From an uncultured Ruthenibacterium sp. (GTDB lineage Bacteria > Bacillota > Clostridia > Oscillospirales > Ruminococcaceae), in NCBI GenBank assembly GCA_944386555.1, contig CALXBN010000045.1, forward strand, positions 1 to 64,000: a stretch of DNA of 64,000 nucleotides, in the 5' to 3' direction. Positions 51,932-60,817 of the stretch are shown piece by piece (within the stretch, counting starts at the first letter, position 1; the number at the start of each line of letters is the position of its first letter). The translations under genes were made by a program, and so were the position numbers. Under the pieces are notes generated by a model that worked only from the letters and a program-made list of their open reading frames with translations, made no database searches and was not told the origin of the DNA.

Positions 51932-54132
51932 TCCCGCAGCCCCCCTTCTTCAATGGGCGAAAAGTGCATATCCGCGCCCGTGCCTTCCACCCGGTACAGC
52001 GCTGCGCCGCTGGCCAAGCCATCGTCAAACAGATGGCCGTAGGCCTGCAGGAAGGCATCGCTGACACTCTCGATCAGGATGGCCGTGCAGCCGGTGGCCT
52101 CCAGGTACCGGCACAGCACATCGGCGGTAAAGGGCCGGCCCAGGAAATAAGCCGCCTGTTCCCCGCTCAGGTCCTTGGGAATGCCATAGGTGCCCGGACG
52201 GTTGTAATAAAGGCCTGTTTCCGCGTCATAGGCATAACCGCCGGTTTGCTCGTCGTAATAGGAAAGGTCCGTACCGTCGTCGGCCCGCACAATATCGCCG
52301 CCTCCGAAGCTGTAGTCCAGATGGATCTCGGGGAACAGATCATAATAGGCCTTGAACCAGGCGCCGCCGTCGTCGCCCGTCGCCACAAAAAACACCCGTT
52401 CCCCTTCTTCCAGGGCGGCCTTCACCCGGTCGTGGGCGGCAATGTCCCGCCGGCGGCCGGCGTAGTAGCTGTCGGGGAAATCCACCACCGACAGCTGCGG
52501 CTGTACAAACGTAGCCGTGCGCCAGCAGCTGAAGGCCGTCAGCGCCGCCAGCGCCAGGGCACCGGCCTGCTTCCAGGCGGTAAGGGGGCCGGGCTGCCCG
52601 GGGCCGGCACCGAGCGGCGCCCTGGAGACGGACTCTTGGGCCCGGCGCGCACAAACGCCGCGGCAGGACGCCGCCAGGATGGCCGCCGCCGTCAGCAGCC
52701 AGCCCAGGTAATAAGGATAAATATACCGGTTGTAGTCGGTCATCTCCGAACTCTCGGGGAACACATAGACATAGGTAAAGCCGATGAAGATATAGTAGGC
52801 GGCGAAGCCCAGGGTACTCAGCAATGCAAACCAGCCGATGCCCGCCCGCCGGCCCCGGCCTGCTGCCAGAAAAGCCAGGCCCAGCAGCGCCAGCACCAGC
52901 AGCGTGATGATGAGGCCCGACCCGTTGAGATACCTGCCGATGCCCTCTTCGGCAAACAGCCCCCCCACCCGGAAAGAGGACAGGCTGGTGGAGTAATAAT
53001 ACTGCCACATCTTGCCCATCACCCTGCCAAAGCGCTCGGTGCGGCCGATGCCCACCAGCTCGCACAAACCGGTGAACAGCATCTGGAACATGCTCATCTG
53101 CTGGTCTCCGCCCAGGTCTGTGGCGCTGGCGCCGGTACCCAGCAGCGGCGTGCGGTACAGCACCCAGGCCACATACGGCACAACGGCCGACGCGGCCAGC
53201 GCCGCGCACCAGCCCAGGCGCGCGGGGATGTGCCCGATACGCCCGGCCAGCGGCACGGAATCCTTTTTCTGAACAAACAGCAGGTCAAAGCACACCAGCG
53301 CCGCGGCGATGAGGGCCAGCGCAAAACTGGTCTCTTTGGTGATGCAGCAGGCCGCCACCGCCAGGCATACCGCCGCCAGCAGCGCCGGGCTTTTGTGCCG
53401 GTTGGTAAAATACAGCGCCAGGGGAGCGCCAAACAGCAGCCCCATGGGCACATCGGCATAAGCGCTGATATAAATGGTCTCCACATAAATATTGCGCATG
53501 TAAACGGTGCACAGGTAGGGCAGCAGCACCGCAAAACCCGCCCCCAGCACCGCCAGATGCCAATGGCGGCGCTCCAGCACAGCCAGGGCCGCCGCGTAAA
53601 TGGCAAACATCAGGATATCGTACGCGGCATATACTTTCCAGGGCACAAAGGCCGCCCCCAGGAACTGGAACAGCTGGGCCAGCATCACAAGGCCCGGGGC
53701 GAAGGTGATGCTGCGCAGCTCGCCGGGTTCCAGCAGGTACAGCCGCCCGGTTTCCTTTACCACTTTGGGCGCGATGCCCCAGAAGGAGAATTCGTCCCAC
53801 TCCATAAAAATGGGCTGGCGAACAGCGAACAGGACGATGATCACCAGGCTTGCCCCCAGGAAAACCATCACCGAAGGGGTCAAGACTTTCCGCTTTGTAA
53901 AGGTTTTGCGTTTTACAGCGCACCATACCGCAGCTGCAGCCGCGCCGGCAAACCATAAAAGCCCGCCCAGGAACAGCCGGTCCAGGCAGGCGAACACGCT
54001 GAGCCACAGCATGGAACCGCACAGCACCGCCAAAGGCGCGGCGCCGGCGGGCAGCCGGGTCCGTCCGGCCAGGAAGCCGGCCATCGCCAGCAGCCCGGCA
54101 AAGGTGAGCATTGTTTCCAAAAAAGCCGTCAA
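51928..54132 (-). CDS. GT-C-like multi-span glycan membrane protein
   Basis: The 734-residue protein has about 13 membrane spans in the first 500 residues and a soluble C-terminal domain (about 530-734). The first outer loop has RQPIFMEWDEFSFWGI, an Asp-Glu pair placed like the catalytic site of lipid-linked-sugar glycosyltransferases (GT-C/ArnT-like). It likely transfers or polymerises a lipid-linked sugar on the outer face. The start is a TTG at 54132, which is poorly supported; ATG 54111 is an alternative. Precise family uncertain. Confidence 0.65.
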   Translation of the reverse strand: MTAFLETMLTFAGLLAMAGFLAGRTRLPAGAAPLAVLCGSMLWLSVFACLDRLFLGGLLWFAGAAAAAVWCAVKRKTFTKRKVLTPSVMVFLGASLVIIVLFAVRQPIFMEWDEFSFWGIAPKVVKETGRLYLLEPGELRSITFAPGLVMLAQLFQFLGAAFVPWKVYAAYDILMFAIYAAALAVLERRHWHLAVLGAGFAVLLPYLCTVYMRNIYVETIYISAYADVPMGLLFGAPLALYFTNRHKSPALLAAVCLAVAACCITKETSFALALIAAALVCFDLLFVQKKDSVPLAGRIGHIPARLGWCAALAASAVVPYVAWVLYRTPLLGTGASATDLGGDQQMSMFQMLFTGLCELVGIGRTERFGRVMGKMWQYYYSTSLSSFRVGGLFAEEGIGRYLNGSGLIITLLVLALLGLAFLAAGRGRRAGIGWFALLSTLGFAAYYIFIGFTYVYVFPESSEMTDYNRYIYPYYLGWLLTAAAILAASCRGVCARRAQESVSRAPLGAGPGQPGPLTAWKQAGALALAALTAFSCWRTATFVQPQLSVVDFPDSYYAGRRRDIAAHDRVKAALEEGERVFFVATGDDGGAWFKAYYDLFPEIHLDYSFGGGDIVRADDGTDLSYYDEQTGGYAYDAETGLYYNRPGTYGIPKDLSGEQAAYFLGRPFTADVLCRYLEATGCTAILIESVSDAFLQAYGHLFDDGLASGAALYRVEGTGADMHFSPIEEGGLRE

Positions 54133-54198
54133 ATGTGAAAACCTGCCTTTGCGTAAGGTTTTGCCGCAGAAGAGCCCCCGCTCCTCCTCACAGAGCCG

Positions 54199-55818
54199 TT
54201 ACCCCTCGATGCCGATATAGTAGTTCTGGAACAAAAACACCGCGCAGATCACCCCGTAGACAAATGCCAGGTGAGCCATACGCCAGGCGGGAGGCGTTTT
54301 TTGCGGCGGGCCCGGGCGCAGGTTCTGCAGTGCCATGGTGCGGCCCAGCGCCATGGCCGCCAGCACCAGCACCGCGAAGAACGCCGCCAGCAGGTAACGC
54401 GTCTGCACGCCGTTGATCTCCGGCAGCTGGTAGGGCGTGCTGGTAAGATACATGCCCGTGTAGGTGCCCCCGTACAGCAGCAGCGCCGTCAATGCCATAA
54501 CAACGCCGGTGCGCAGGGTTTCCCGCGCACCCTCCAAGGCCGACAGCCCCGCACTGAACAGCAGCACCAGGGGTGAAAAGTAGCTGACAAAAGACACGGT
54601 CATGTCCATCCAGCCGAAGCCGCCCATGGAGAACAGGTTCCACTTGTCCCGGTACATGGAGTAGCACAGCACCGCCGCATAACGGGGGATGTTCTGCAGA
54701 ATGAACACCAGCTGCGCCAGGGGCTGGATGGCCGGGTCCGGGTAGAGGGCGGTGATCGTGCTGAACCGGGCACTGTAAAGGCTTAAAACTTCATACAGCA
54801 CCAGCGCCGCCGCCAGACAGCCCGCAGCCGTCAGCGCGGTATGCTGCCAGGGGCGCAGGGCGCGCCGGCCCAGGCGCAAGGGCTTTGGGGGCGCCGGGCG
54901 CAGCCACAGCAGCGGCAGCAGGCCCACGGCCGTCACCTTGATGGCGAAGGCAGCGGCAAACCCGGCGGCCAGGGCGGCCGTGCGTTTGGGGGTGGCAACC
55001 GGGGAAAGGCATGCGCCCACAACCAGCCAGATGGCCCCCAGGAACAGCCCGTCGGAAGAACAGCTGGCCGCCATGAACAGGGACACCGGGCACAGCATCA
55101 GCGCCGCCAAAATGGGCAGAAAACGCCCCGCCATGTAAAGCGCCATGCCGCAAAGCGCCGCATAACACAGCAAGTTGGCCAGCCGGGCCAGATACATACA
55201 TGCCAGCGCATCGGCCCCCGCCAGCCGCCCGGCCGCCACCCCCAGCGCCTGGGGAATATAGCCCAGGAACTGCTGCACCAGCGTGCTGGCCGGGGCGGCG
55301 GCACCGCTGGCCTTCAGCTGCTCGTACCGGGTAAAGCCGTCGGCCATGGTGGCCAGCCCCGGCTCAATCAGCTCCCGGTTGTAAAAGCCGGGAAACGCCT
55401 CGCACAGGGCGTCCACATCAGCGGGAAAATCCTCGCCGGCCTCGAAGGTGAAATGGCCGCTGCCCAGGCTGTAGGCCCGCAGGAAGTGGCCGGTTTCGTC
55501 CGGGGCCTGCAGGGGCGGGTTGGCCGCGGCGAAGCACACCCCGGCAATGACCACCAGGCACATCACCTTCAGCCACAGCTTCTGGGGCAGGAATTTGGCG
55601 CACAGGAATACCGCACCGTACACACCGCTAAAAGCCAGGCACACCGCCGCCGTGGCCGCAGCGGGGCTGAGCATGGAGAAGCCATAGGCCACCCGCCAGT
55701 AATACACCAGCCCCACACCGCAGGCCAGCACCAGCATATAGCCCAGCGCCCAGCGCACGCCGCTGCAGCCCCACAGGGCCAAAAGCGGATTCACTTGTCC
55801 CTTCTGCGGGCTTTCCAT
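54199..55818 (-). CDS. DUF2142-like membrane protein
   Basis: The 539-residue protein has about 12 spans and the DUF2142 hallmark ANPPLQAPDETGHFLRAYSL in the first outer loop, where the acidic pair sits as in GT-C enzymes. It ends in a short span. DUF2142 proteins occur in polysaccharide clusters and are thought to be glycosyltransferases. A 63-base gap follows legB; the RBS is weak (AAGGGGACAGG). Confidence 0.82.
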   Translation of the reverse strand: MESPQKGQVNPLLALWGCSGVRWALGYMLVLACGVGLVYYWRVAYGFSMLSPAAATAAVCLAFSGVYGAVFLCAKFLPQKLWLKVMCLVVIAGVCFAAANPPLQAPDETGHFLRAYSLGSGHFTFEAGEDFPADVDALCEAFPGFYNRELIEPGLATMADGFTRYEQLKASGAAAPASTLVQQFLGYIPQALGVAAGRLAGADALACMYLARLANLLCYAALCGMALYMAGRFLPILAALMLCPVSLFMAASCSSDGLFLGAIWLVVGACLSPVATPKRTAALAAGFAAAFAIKVTAVGLLPLLWLRPAPPKPLRLGRRALRPWQHTALTAAGCLAAALVLYEVLSLYSARFSTITALYPDPAIQPLAQLVFILQNIPRYAAVLCYSMYRDKWNLFSMGGFGWMDMTVSFVSYFSPLVLLFSAGLSALEGARETLRTGVVMALTALLLYGGTYTGMYLTSTPYQLPEINGVQTRYLLAAFFAVLVLAAMALGRTMALQNLRPGPPQKTPPAWRMAHLAFVYGVICAVFLFQNYYIGIEG

Positions 55819-55881
55819 GGCCTGTCCCCTTTTCCCTCCGCCCGGAGAGCGAAGTCCATTTTGTAGAATTTATTGCAAATA

Positions 55882-56865
55882 TTACAAACTGTAAACTCCC
55901 ACACGGAATGCTTCCATATGGGTCCTGATCCAGGCGATGGTCTCGGCCAAGCCCTGTTCAAACGTATAAGCCGGAGCCCAGCCGGTCAGCCGGCGCAGGC
56001 GGGTGGAATCGCCCAGCAGACGGTTCACCTCACTCTTCTCCGGCCGCAGGCGCTGTTCCTCACACACCACGCGGGCGGCGGGATTGATCTGGCGGATCAG
56101 CTCGGCAGCCAAGTCCCCGATGGAGATCTCCTGTCCGGTGGCGATGTTCAGCTCCTGGCCGACAGCATCTTCGCACCCGGCAATGGCCATGAAGCCGGCC
56201 GCCGTATCCTTTACATAGTTGAAATCCCGGGTGGGTGTCAGGCTGCCCAGCTTGATCTCTTCGGCCCCGCTCAGCAGCTGGGTGATGATGGTGGGAATAA
56301 CGGCGCGCCCGCTCTGGCGGGGGCCATAAGTGTTGAACGGCCGCACAATGGTGACCGGCAGGCCGAAGCTGCGGTAAAAGCTTTCAGCCAGGCGGTCGGC
56401 GCCGATCTTGGTGGCGGAATAAGGGCTTTGGCCCTGGAAGGGATGCTTTTCATCAATGGGCACGTACTGGGCCGTGCCGTACACCTCGCTGGTGGAGGTG
56501 ACCAGCAGACGCCGGGTGCCCACATCCCGGGCGGCGTTCAGGACATTCAGGGTTCCTTTGATATTGGTGTCCACATAGCTGTCCGGGCTGTGGTAGCTGA
56601 AGGGGATGGCGATCAGCGCCGCCAAATGGTACACGATATCCTGGCCCTTCATCGCCGTGCGCACGCCGTTGGGGTCTCGGATATCGCCCATGAACACCTC
56701 GATCTCGCCTTTGATCTCCGGGGGCAGGGTGTCCAGCCAGCCCCATTTGCCGAAGGAATTATAGTAGCAGAAGGCTTTTACCTTCTCTCCTTTTTTCACC
56801 AGTTCCTCCGTCAGGTGGCTGCCGATGAAGCCGTCGGCGCCGGTAACCATCACTGCATTGGCCAT
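55882..56865 (-). CDS. legB: NAD-dependent 4,6-dehydratase (LegB)
   Basis: The 327-residue short-chain dehydratase opens with MVTGADGFIGSHLTEELVK (NAD site), has LAALIAIPFSYHSPDSYVDTN, LLVTSTSEVYG, and the catalytic YSATK (Tyr149, Lys153), followed by FNTYGPRQSGRAVIPTII. It makes the 4-keto-6-deoxy sugar that LegC aminates. The AIPFSYHSPxSYVDTN segment and length are typical of LegB rather than of RmlB or PseB. First gene of the minus-strand run. Confidence 0.93.
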   Translation of the reverse strand: MANAVMVTGADGFIGSHLTEELVKKGEKVKAFCYYNSFGKWGWLDTLPPEIKGEIEVFMGDIRDPNGVRTAMKGQDIVYHLAALIAIPFSYHSPDSYVDTNIKGTLNVLNAARDVGTRRLLVTSTSEVYGTAQYVPIDEKHPFQGQSPYSATKIGADRLAESFYRSFGLPVTIVRPFNTYGPRQSGRAVIPTIITQLLSGAEEIKLGSLTPTRDFNYVKDTAAGFMAIAGCEDAVGQELNIATGQEISIGDLAAELIRQINPAARVVCEEQRLRPEKSEVNRLLGDSTRLRRLTGWAPAYTFEQGLAETIAWIRTHMEAFRVGVYSL

Positions 56866-56946
56866 GTCCCATCTCTCCTTTTTGCATCCGGTTCGCCCCC
56901 GGCTGCAGGGCCGGCAGGCACAAAATTCCGCACATAATCAGTATAT

Positions 56947-56975
56947 AGTATAATACAATTCGCCCTCCTTCGCAA
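56947..56975 (-). promoter_or_regulatory. Promoter of the legionaminate gene run
   Basis: On the minus strand TTGCGA (56970-56975), 17 bases, TATACT (56947-56952), 82 bases ahead of legB. Confidence 0.6.
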
Positions 56976-57032
56976 CCGCCCGGGGAAATTTCAGCCGCAG
57001 ATGTAAAAATTTCGGCGGCGGAACCGGCAATA

Positions 57033-57061
57033 TTGTACATCTGTTGAATATGTGCTATACT
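57033..57061 (+). promoter_or_regulatory. Promoter of the WG-repeat-like lipoprotein gene
   Basis: TTGTAC (57033-57038), 17 bases, TATACT (57056-57061), 54 bases before the start codon. It diverges from the legB promoter 60 bases away. Confidence 0.65.
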
Positions 57062-57114
57062 GGGTTTGAAACAAACCGAAACCCACCGGCAAACGCCCGG
57101 AAGGAGGCATCGCC

Positions 57115-58185
57115 ATGAACAAGCATTCCCTGTACCGCAGTGCAGTCGCCCTGGCTTTGGCCGCCCTGCTGGCCGGATGCGCCGATGTGCCGGCTTCTTC
57201 TGCGCCGGGGCCGGCGCAGAGCGCGCCTGCGTCCCAGACGGCCCCAAGCGCCGCCGCACCATCCTCCTCATCCGCCGAACCCGCCCCCCTGCCGGCCGCC
57301 GCACCCGCAGGCTTTGTGTGGACGGTGGCCCCGGAGATCCGGGCGGCGGACATCCTGCCCCTCACCTACACCCGCCCGGTGAAGGCGGCCGGCGGCTACG
57401 GCGCCCTGGGCCTGGTGAGTGACTGGCCCCTGGCGGCCATCCGCCTGGAGGAAGACCCCAACGGCACCAGCTGGGGGCTGATCGGCTTCGACGGCGCCCT
57501 GCGGACCGACTGCGCCTACTACCAGCCCTGCGTGGGCTTTGACGGGCGGCTGAGCCTGTCCAACGCCAGCGGCGAAAACGGCTACTACGAGTGGGAGTAC
57601 CTGACCGACGGCACCCTTGCGCCCATCAACACCCCGGAGATCACCGGCACCAGCGTGAGCGGGGATTACCTGTGGCGGGCCGACGAGCAGCTGCTGTACA
57701 TCGGCAGCGGGCAGGATGGCTTTTACGTCGCCGGCACCCAGTCTTACAACGACATGGCCGACCCGGCCTACACGGGCCTGGCCTGGTATGCCGATGCGCC
57801 CATCCCCTCTGCGGGGCCCTATGGATACGGCGACCGGGTAATCGTGCTGCAGGACGGCCGGCCCGTGGGCGAGGCCATCCCCTGCGACGAATTTGCCACC
57901 GTCAACTTCAGCTGCGGCGTGGCGGGTGTGTGCCAGGACGGGCTGTGGGGCCTTTTGAACACCGACGGCACCTGGCGGCTGCCCTGTGCCTACGACCGGA
58001 TGTTCCCCGCCACCGAGGATACGGTGGTGCTGTACGAAAACGGCCGGCCCGGGCTGTACAGCCTGGCCGCCGACGCCTGGCTGATCGAACCCGGTTCGTC
58101 CGCGCTGGAAGAGCTGCGGCCCATGGCAGGCGGCCGGCTGTTTGCCCGGGCCGGCGGGCTGTGGGGCGTGCTGGCGGCGGAATGA
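57115..58185 (+). CDS. WG-repeat-like lipoprotein
   Basis: The 356-residue protein has a lipoprotein signal (LALAALLAGC, Cys20 lipidated), an Ala/Ser/Pro linker to about 62, and a beta-rich body with WG-type repeat pieces: TSWGLIGFDGALR, DGLWGLLNTDGTWRLPCAYDR, GLWGVLAAE. WG repeats often bind proteins or glycans at the surface. Role unknown. RBS GGAAGGAGG. Its location divergent from legB suggests a link to surface glycan handling, by position only. Confidence 0.75.
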   Translation: MNKHSLYRSAVALALAALLAGCADVPASSAPGPAQSAPASQTAPSAAAPSSSSAEPAPLPAAAPAGFVWTVAPEIRAADILPLTYTRPVKAAGGYGALGLVSDWPLAAIRLEEDPNGTSWGLIGFDGALRTDCAYYQPCVGFDGRLSLSNASGENGYYEWEYLTDGTLAPINTPEITGTSVSGDYLWRADEQLLYIGSGQDGFYVAGTQSYNDMADPAYTGLAWYADAPIPSAGPYGYGDRVIVLQDGRPVGEAIPCDEFATVNFSCGVAGVCQDGLWGLLNTDGTWRLPCAYDRMFPATEDTVVLYENGRPGLYSLAADAWLIEPGSSALEELRPMAGGRLFARAGGLWGVLAAE

Positions 58186-58222
58186 ACACAGCCATCGCCC
58201 CTTTTCAAACCCTTTGCAACCG

Positions 58223-58252
58223 GCGCCCCGGACACATCCCGGGGCGCTTTTG
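58223..58252 (+). terminator. Intrinsic terminator
   Basis: Stem GCGCCCCGG / CCGGGGCGC then TTTTG. It directly precedes the MBOAT promoter. Confidence 0.85.
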
Positions 58253-58253
58253 C

Positions 58254-58282
58254 TTTACAAACGGGCAGCGCTTCTTTATAAT
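58254..58282 (+). promoter_or_regulatory. Promoter of the MBOAT-SGNH-GT operon
   Basis: TTTACA (58254-58259), 17 bases, TATAAT (58277-58282). It is followed by a 130-base leader before the start codon. Confidence 0.75.
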
Positions 58283-58414
58283 ATGGTAGAGCTTGTGCGC
58301 AAAAGGCTGCGCCGCCGCCGAAGGCGGCAGGGCCCTCTGCACAGGAAAAACCCGGATCAAAATTCCGCGCGGCGGCCCGGCCGGCGCGTTGTCGGGAAGG
58401 AGGCCCCGTGCGCG

Positions 58415-59854
58415 ATGACCTTCATGGATCTTTCCTTTTTCATATTCTTCCCTGCGGCGGCACTGGTATATTACATGGTGCCTGCCCGCTGGCAGAACGG
58501 CGCATTGCTGGGGGCCAGCTGGCTGTTCTACGCCTTTTCCACCCCCCAATGGCTGCCGCTGCTGATTGCGGGCAGCGCGGCGGTGTGGGCCATTGGCCGG
58601 GCCCTGGGCAGGGCCCGGGGCGGCGCCCGCAAGGGCTGGCTGGCGGCGGGGGCCGCCGTCACCCTGGGGCTGCTGGCGGGGCTGCGGGCCACGGCGGCCC
58701 TGGCCGCGGGCCGGGCGTTCACCCTGGCGCTGCCTTTGGGCCTGAGCTTTTTTACCCTGCAGGCCCTGGGCTACCTGATCGACGTGTACCGGGGCAAATA
58801 CGCCGCCGAGCAAAGCTTTGTGAAACTGGCGCTGTTCGTGGGATATTTCGGGTGCGTCAGCTCCGGCCCCATCGAGCGGGGCGGCCACATCCTGCCCCAG
58901 CTGCGGGCAAAGCGCACCTTCAGCGCCGACACCGCCGCCCACGGCCTGCTGTACGCGGCCTTCGGCTATCTGTACAAAGTGGCCGCGGCAGACCTGCTGG
59001 CCGTATACGCCGACGCGGTGTTCGCCGACGTGCAGGCCTACACGGGCCTGGCCCTGACGGCGGCGGCTTTGTGTTACGGCTTCCAGCTGTATTTTGATTT
59101 TGCCGGCTACTCCCTGATGGCCCAGGGCTATTCCGAACTGCTGGGCATCCATGTGAACAAGAACTTCGACACCCCCTACTTTTCCCGCTCCGTCAAGGAG
59201 TTCTGGGGCCGCTGGCACATGAGCCTGTCGTCCTGGCTGCGGGACTATGTGTACATCCCCCTGGGGGGCAACCGCAAAGGCCCGGCGCGCAAGGCGGTGA
59301 ACCTGCTGGCCACCTTCGCAGTCAGCGGCCTGTGGCACGGCACCGGGCTGACGTACCTTGCGTGGGGGCTGCTGCACGGGGCGTATCAGATCATTGAAAA
59401 CCTGGTGCCCCGGCGCAGGGCGCCAGGCGAAAGCCGCGCGGCCGACATCGCCCACTGGCTGGTGACCTTCCTGCTGGTGCAGATCGCCTGGGTGTTCTTC
59501 CGGGCGGCCAGCCTGCAGGACGCCCTGTACCTGCTGACGGCCCAGTTCCGGGACATCAGTCTGGCGGGGCTGTGGAGCGCGGTGTTCGCCGCCTACAACG
59601 CCCGGTTCCAGACGGCGCTGCTGGTGTACGCAGCCCTGGCCTTCACGGCCCTGGCCTGCTGCCTTTGCATCGGGTGCGACTGCTGGCGCCGCTTCAGGGC
59701 CCCCGGGGGAGACCTGGCCGCCGCGGCCCTGGGCCTTCCGCCTGTGCGCCGGTGGGCGCTGTACTATGTGTTGGCGGGAATGGTGTTCGCGGGGTATCTG
59801 CTGAACAACGGCTACTTTGCCACGGCGGCCAACACGCTGTACCAGAATTTTTGA
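58415..59854 (+). CDS. MBOAT-family O-acyltransferase (AlgI/DltB-like)
   Basis: The 479-residue protein has about 11 spans and the MBOAT signatures: FFPAAALVYYMVPARWQN at the N terminus, LGLSFFTLQALGYLIDVYRG, the middle segment EFWGRWHMSLSSWLRDYVYI with PLGGNRKG, and the catalytic His in SGLWHGTGLTYLAWGLLHG. It transfers acyl groups across the membrane to a surface glycan. ATG 58415 follows AAGGAGG (11 bases). It is followed 12 bases later by its usual SGNH partner. Confidence 0.93.
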   Translation: MTFMDLSFFIFFPAAALVYYMVPARWQNGALLGASWLFYAFSTPQWLPLLIAGSAAVWAIGRALGRARGGARKGWLAAGAAVTLGLLAGLRATAALAAGRAFTLALPLGLSFFTLQALGYLIDVYRGKYAAEQSFVKLALFVGYFGCVSSGPIERGGHILPQLRAKRTFSADTAAHGLLYAAFGYLYKVAAADLLAVYADAVFADVQAYTGLALTAAALCYGFQLYFDFAGYSLMAQGYSELLGIHVNKNFDTPYFSRSVKEFWGRWHMSLSSWLRDYVYIPLGGNRKGPARKAVNLLATFAVSGLWHGTGLTYLAWGLLHGAYQIIENLVPRRRAPGESRAADIAHWLVTFLLVQIAWVFFRAASLQDALYLLTAQFRDISLAGLWSAVFAAYNARFQTALLVYAALAFTALACCLCIGCDCWRRFRAPGGDLAAAALGLPPVRRWALYYVLAGMVFAGYLLNNGYFATAANTLYQNF

Positions 59855-59866
59855 GGAGGGGCGGCT

Positions 59867-60817
59867 GTGAAAAAATTCCTTCTGCGCCTTGCGGCGCTGG
59901 CCCTGCCCTTCGTTTTGTACTTCGGGCTGTTTGTGGCCTTTGACCCGGCGGATTACTTCGGCGTAAATGGTGCATCCACTGCCGGCAACAGTGTGGTCAC
60001 CCGTGTCAAGCGCTTTGTGGAAAACCCCCAGGACGCCATTATCCTGGGCGACTCCCGCATGGCCCATTTCGATATGGATCTGGTGGCACAGGTGACCGGG
60101 CGGGCCTGGTCCAACCTGGCTTTCGGCGGCGCCTCCATGAACGAGAGCGTGGACCTGTTCTGGCTGGCGGTGCAGCAGAACCCGGGCATCGACACCGTGG
60201 TGTTCGAGGCCAGCTTCTACACCCTGCGCCAGGGCGATACCCGCAACCGCGCCGACGCCATCCTGACGGCGGTGAACAACCCCGTGGCCTATCTGTTCAA
60301 TTTCAATTACAACGTGGATATGCTGCAGAACGTCCTGGAAAACGTGCGGCACTGGCTGGACCCGAGCTATGTGATCGGCGAGGCCACGGACACCGGCCAC
60401 TGGACTGAAGCGGACTATGTGGACGAAACCGGCGCGCGCCTGCCCTTCCGGCGCAACCTGATCGACTATGCCCACACCATCCTGGACGTGTGCCAGGGGT
60501 ACGCGGTGAACGAGGAGAACCTGGCGGCGGTGCTGGAAATTGCCGCCTACTGCCGCGAACACGGCATCCGTCTGGTTTTTGTGATGCCCCCGGTGGACGG
60601 GGCCATCCGGGAATATGTGTTCGAGGGCCTGGATTTGTGGGACGAGCTGGCGGCCATCAAAGAGGCGCTGGAAGCCACCGGCGCAGCGGTGCTGGACTAT
60701 GAATACCAGCCCCGGCACACCTTCGGCGAAGAACAGTTCTACGACGGGTTCCATCTGGACATCGTGACGGGCCTGCCGGAGTACACCGAGATTCTGTTTG
60801 AGGAAGTGATGGGATGA
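59867..60817 (+). CDS. SGNH/DltD-AlgJ-like acyltransferase partner
   Basis: The 316-residue protein has an N-terminal anchor (residues 4-24) and an extracytoplasmic SGNH-hydrolase-like domain: DAIILGDSRMAHFDM (block with nucleophile Ser), LAFGGASMNES, GIRLVFVMPPVDG and a C-terminal FYDGFHLD with the Asp-x-x-His pair. Such proteins complete the transfer of acyl groups after MBOAT. The start is GTG 59867 behind GAGGAGGGG. It overlaps the next gene by 4 bases. Confidence 0.85.
   Translation: MKKFLLRLAALALPFVLYFGLFVAFDPADYFGVNGASTAGNSVVTRVKRFVENPQDAIILGDSRMAHFDMDLVAQVTGRAWSNLAFGGASMNESVDLFWLAVQQNPGIDTVVFEASFYTLRQGDTRNRADAILTAVNNPVAYLFNFNYNVDMLQNVLENVRHWLDPSYVIGEATDTGHWTEADYVDETGARLPFRRNLIDYAHTILDVCQGYAVNEENLAAVLEIAAYCREHGIRLVFVMPPVDGAIREYVFEGLDLWDELAAIKEALEATGAAVLDYEYQPRHTFGEEQFYDGFHLDIVTGLPEYTEILFEEVMG

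Noticed and set aside
58205..60754. An 849-codon minus-strand open frame opposite the MBOAT and SGNH genes
   Set aside because: Antisense to two clear gene families with ribosome sites; the translation is low in complexity and matches nothing.
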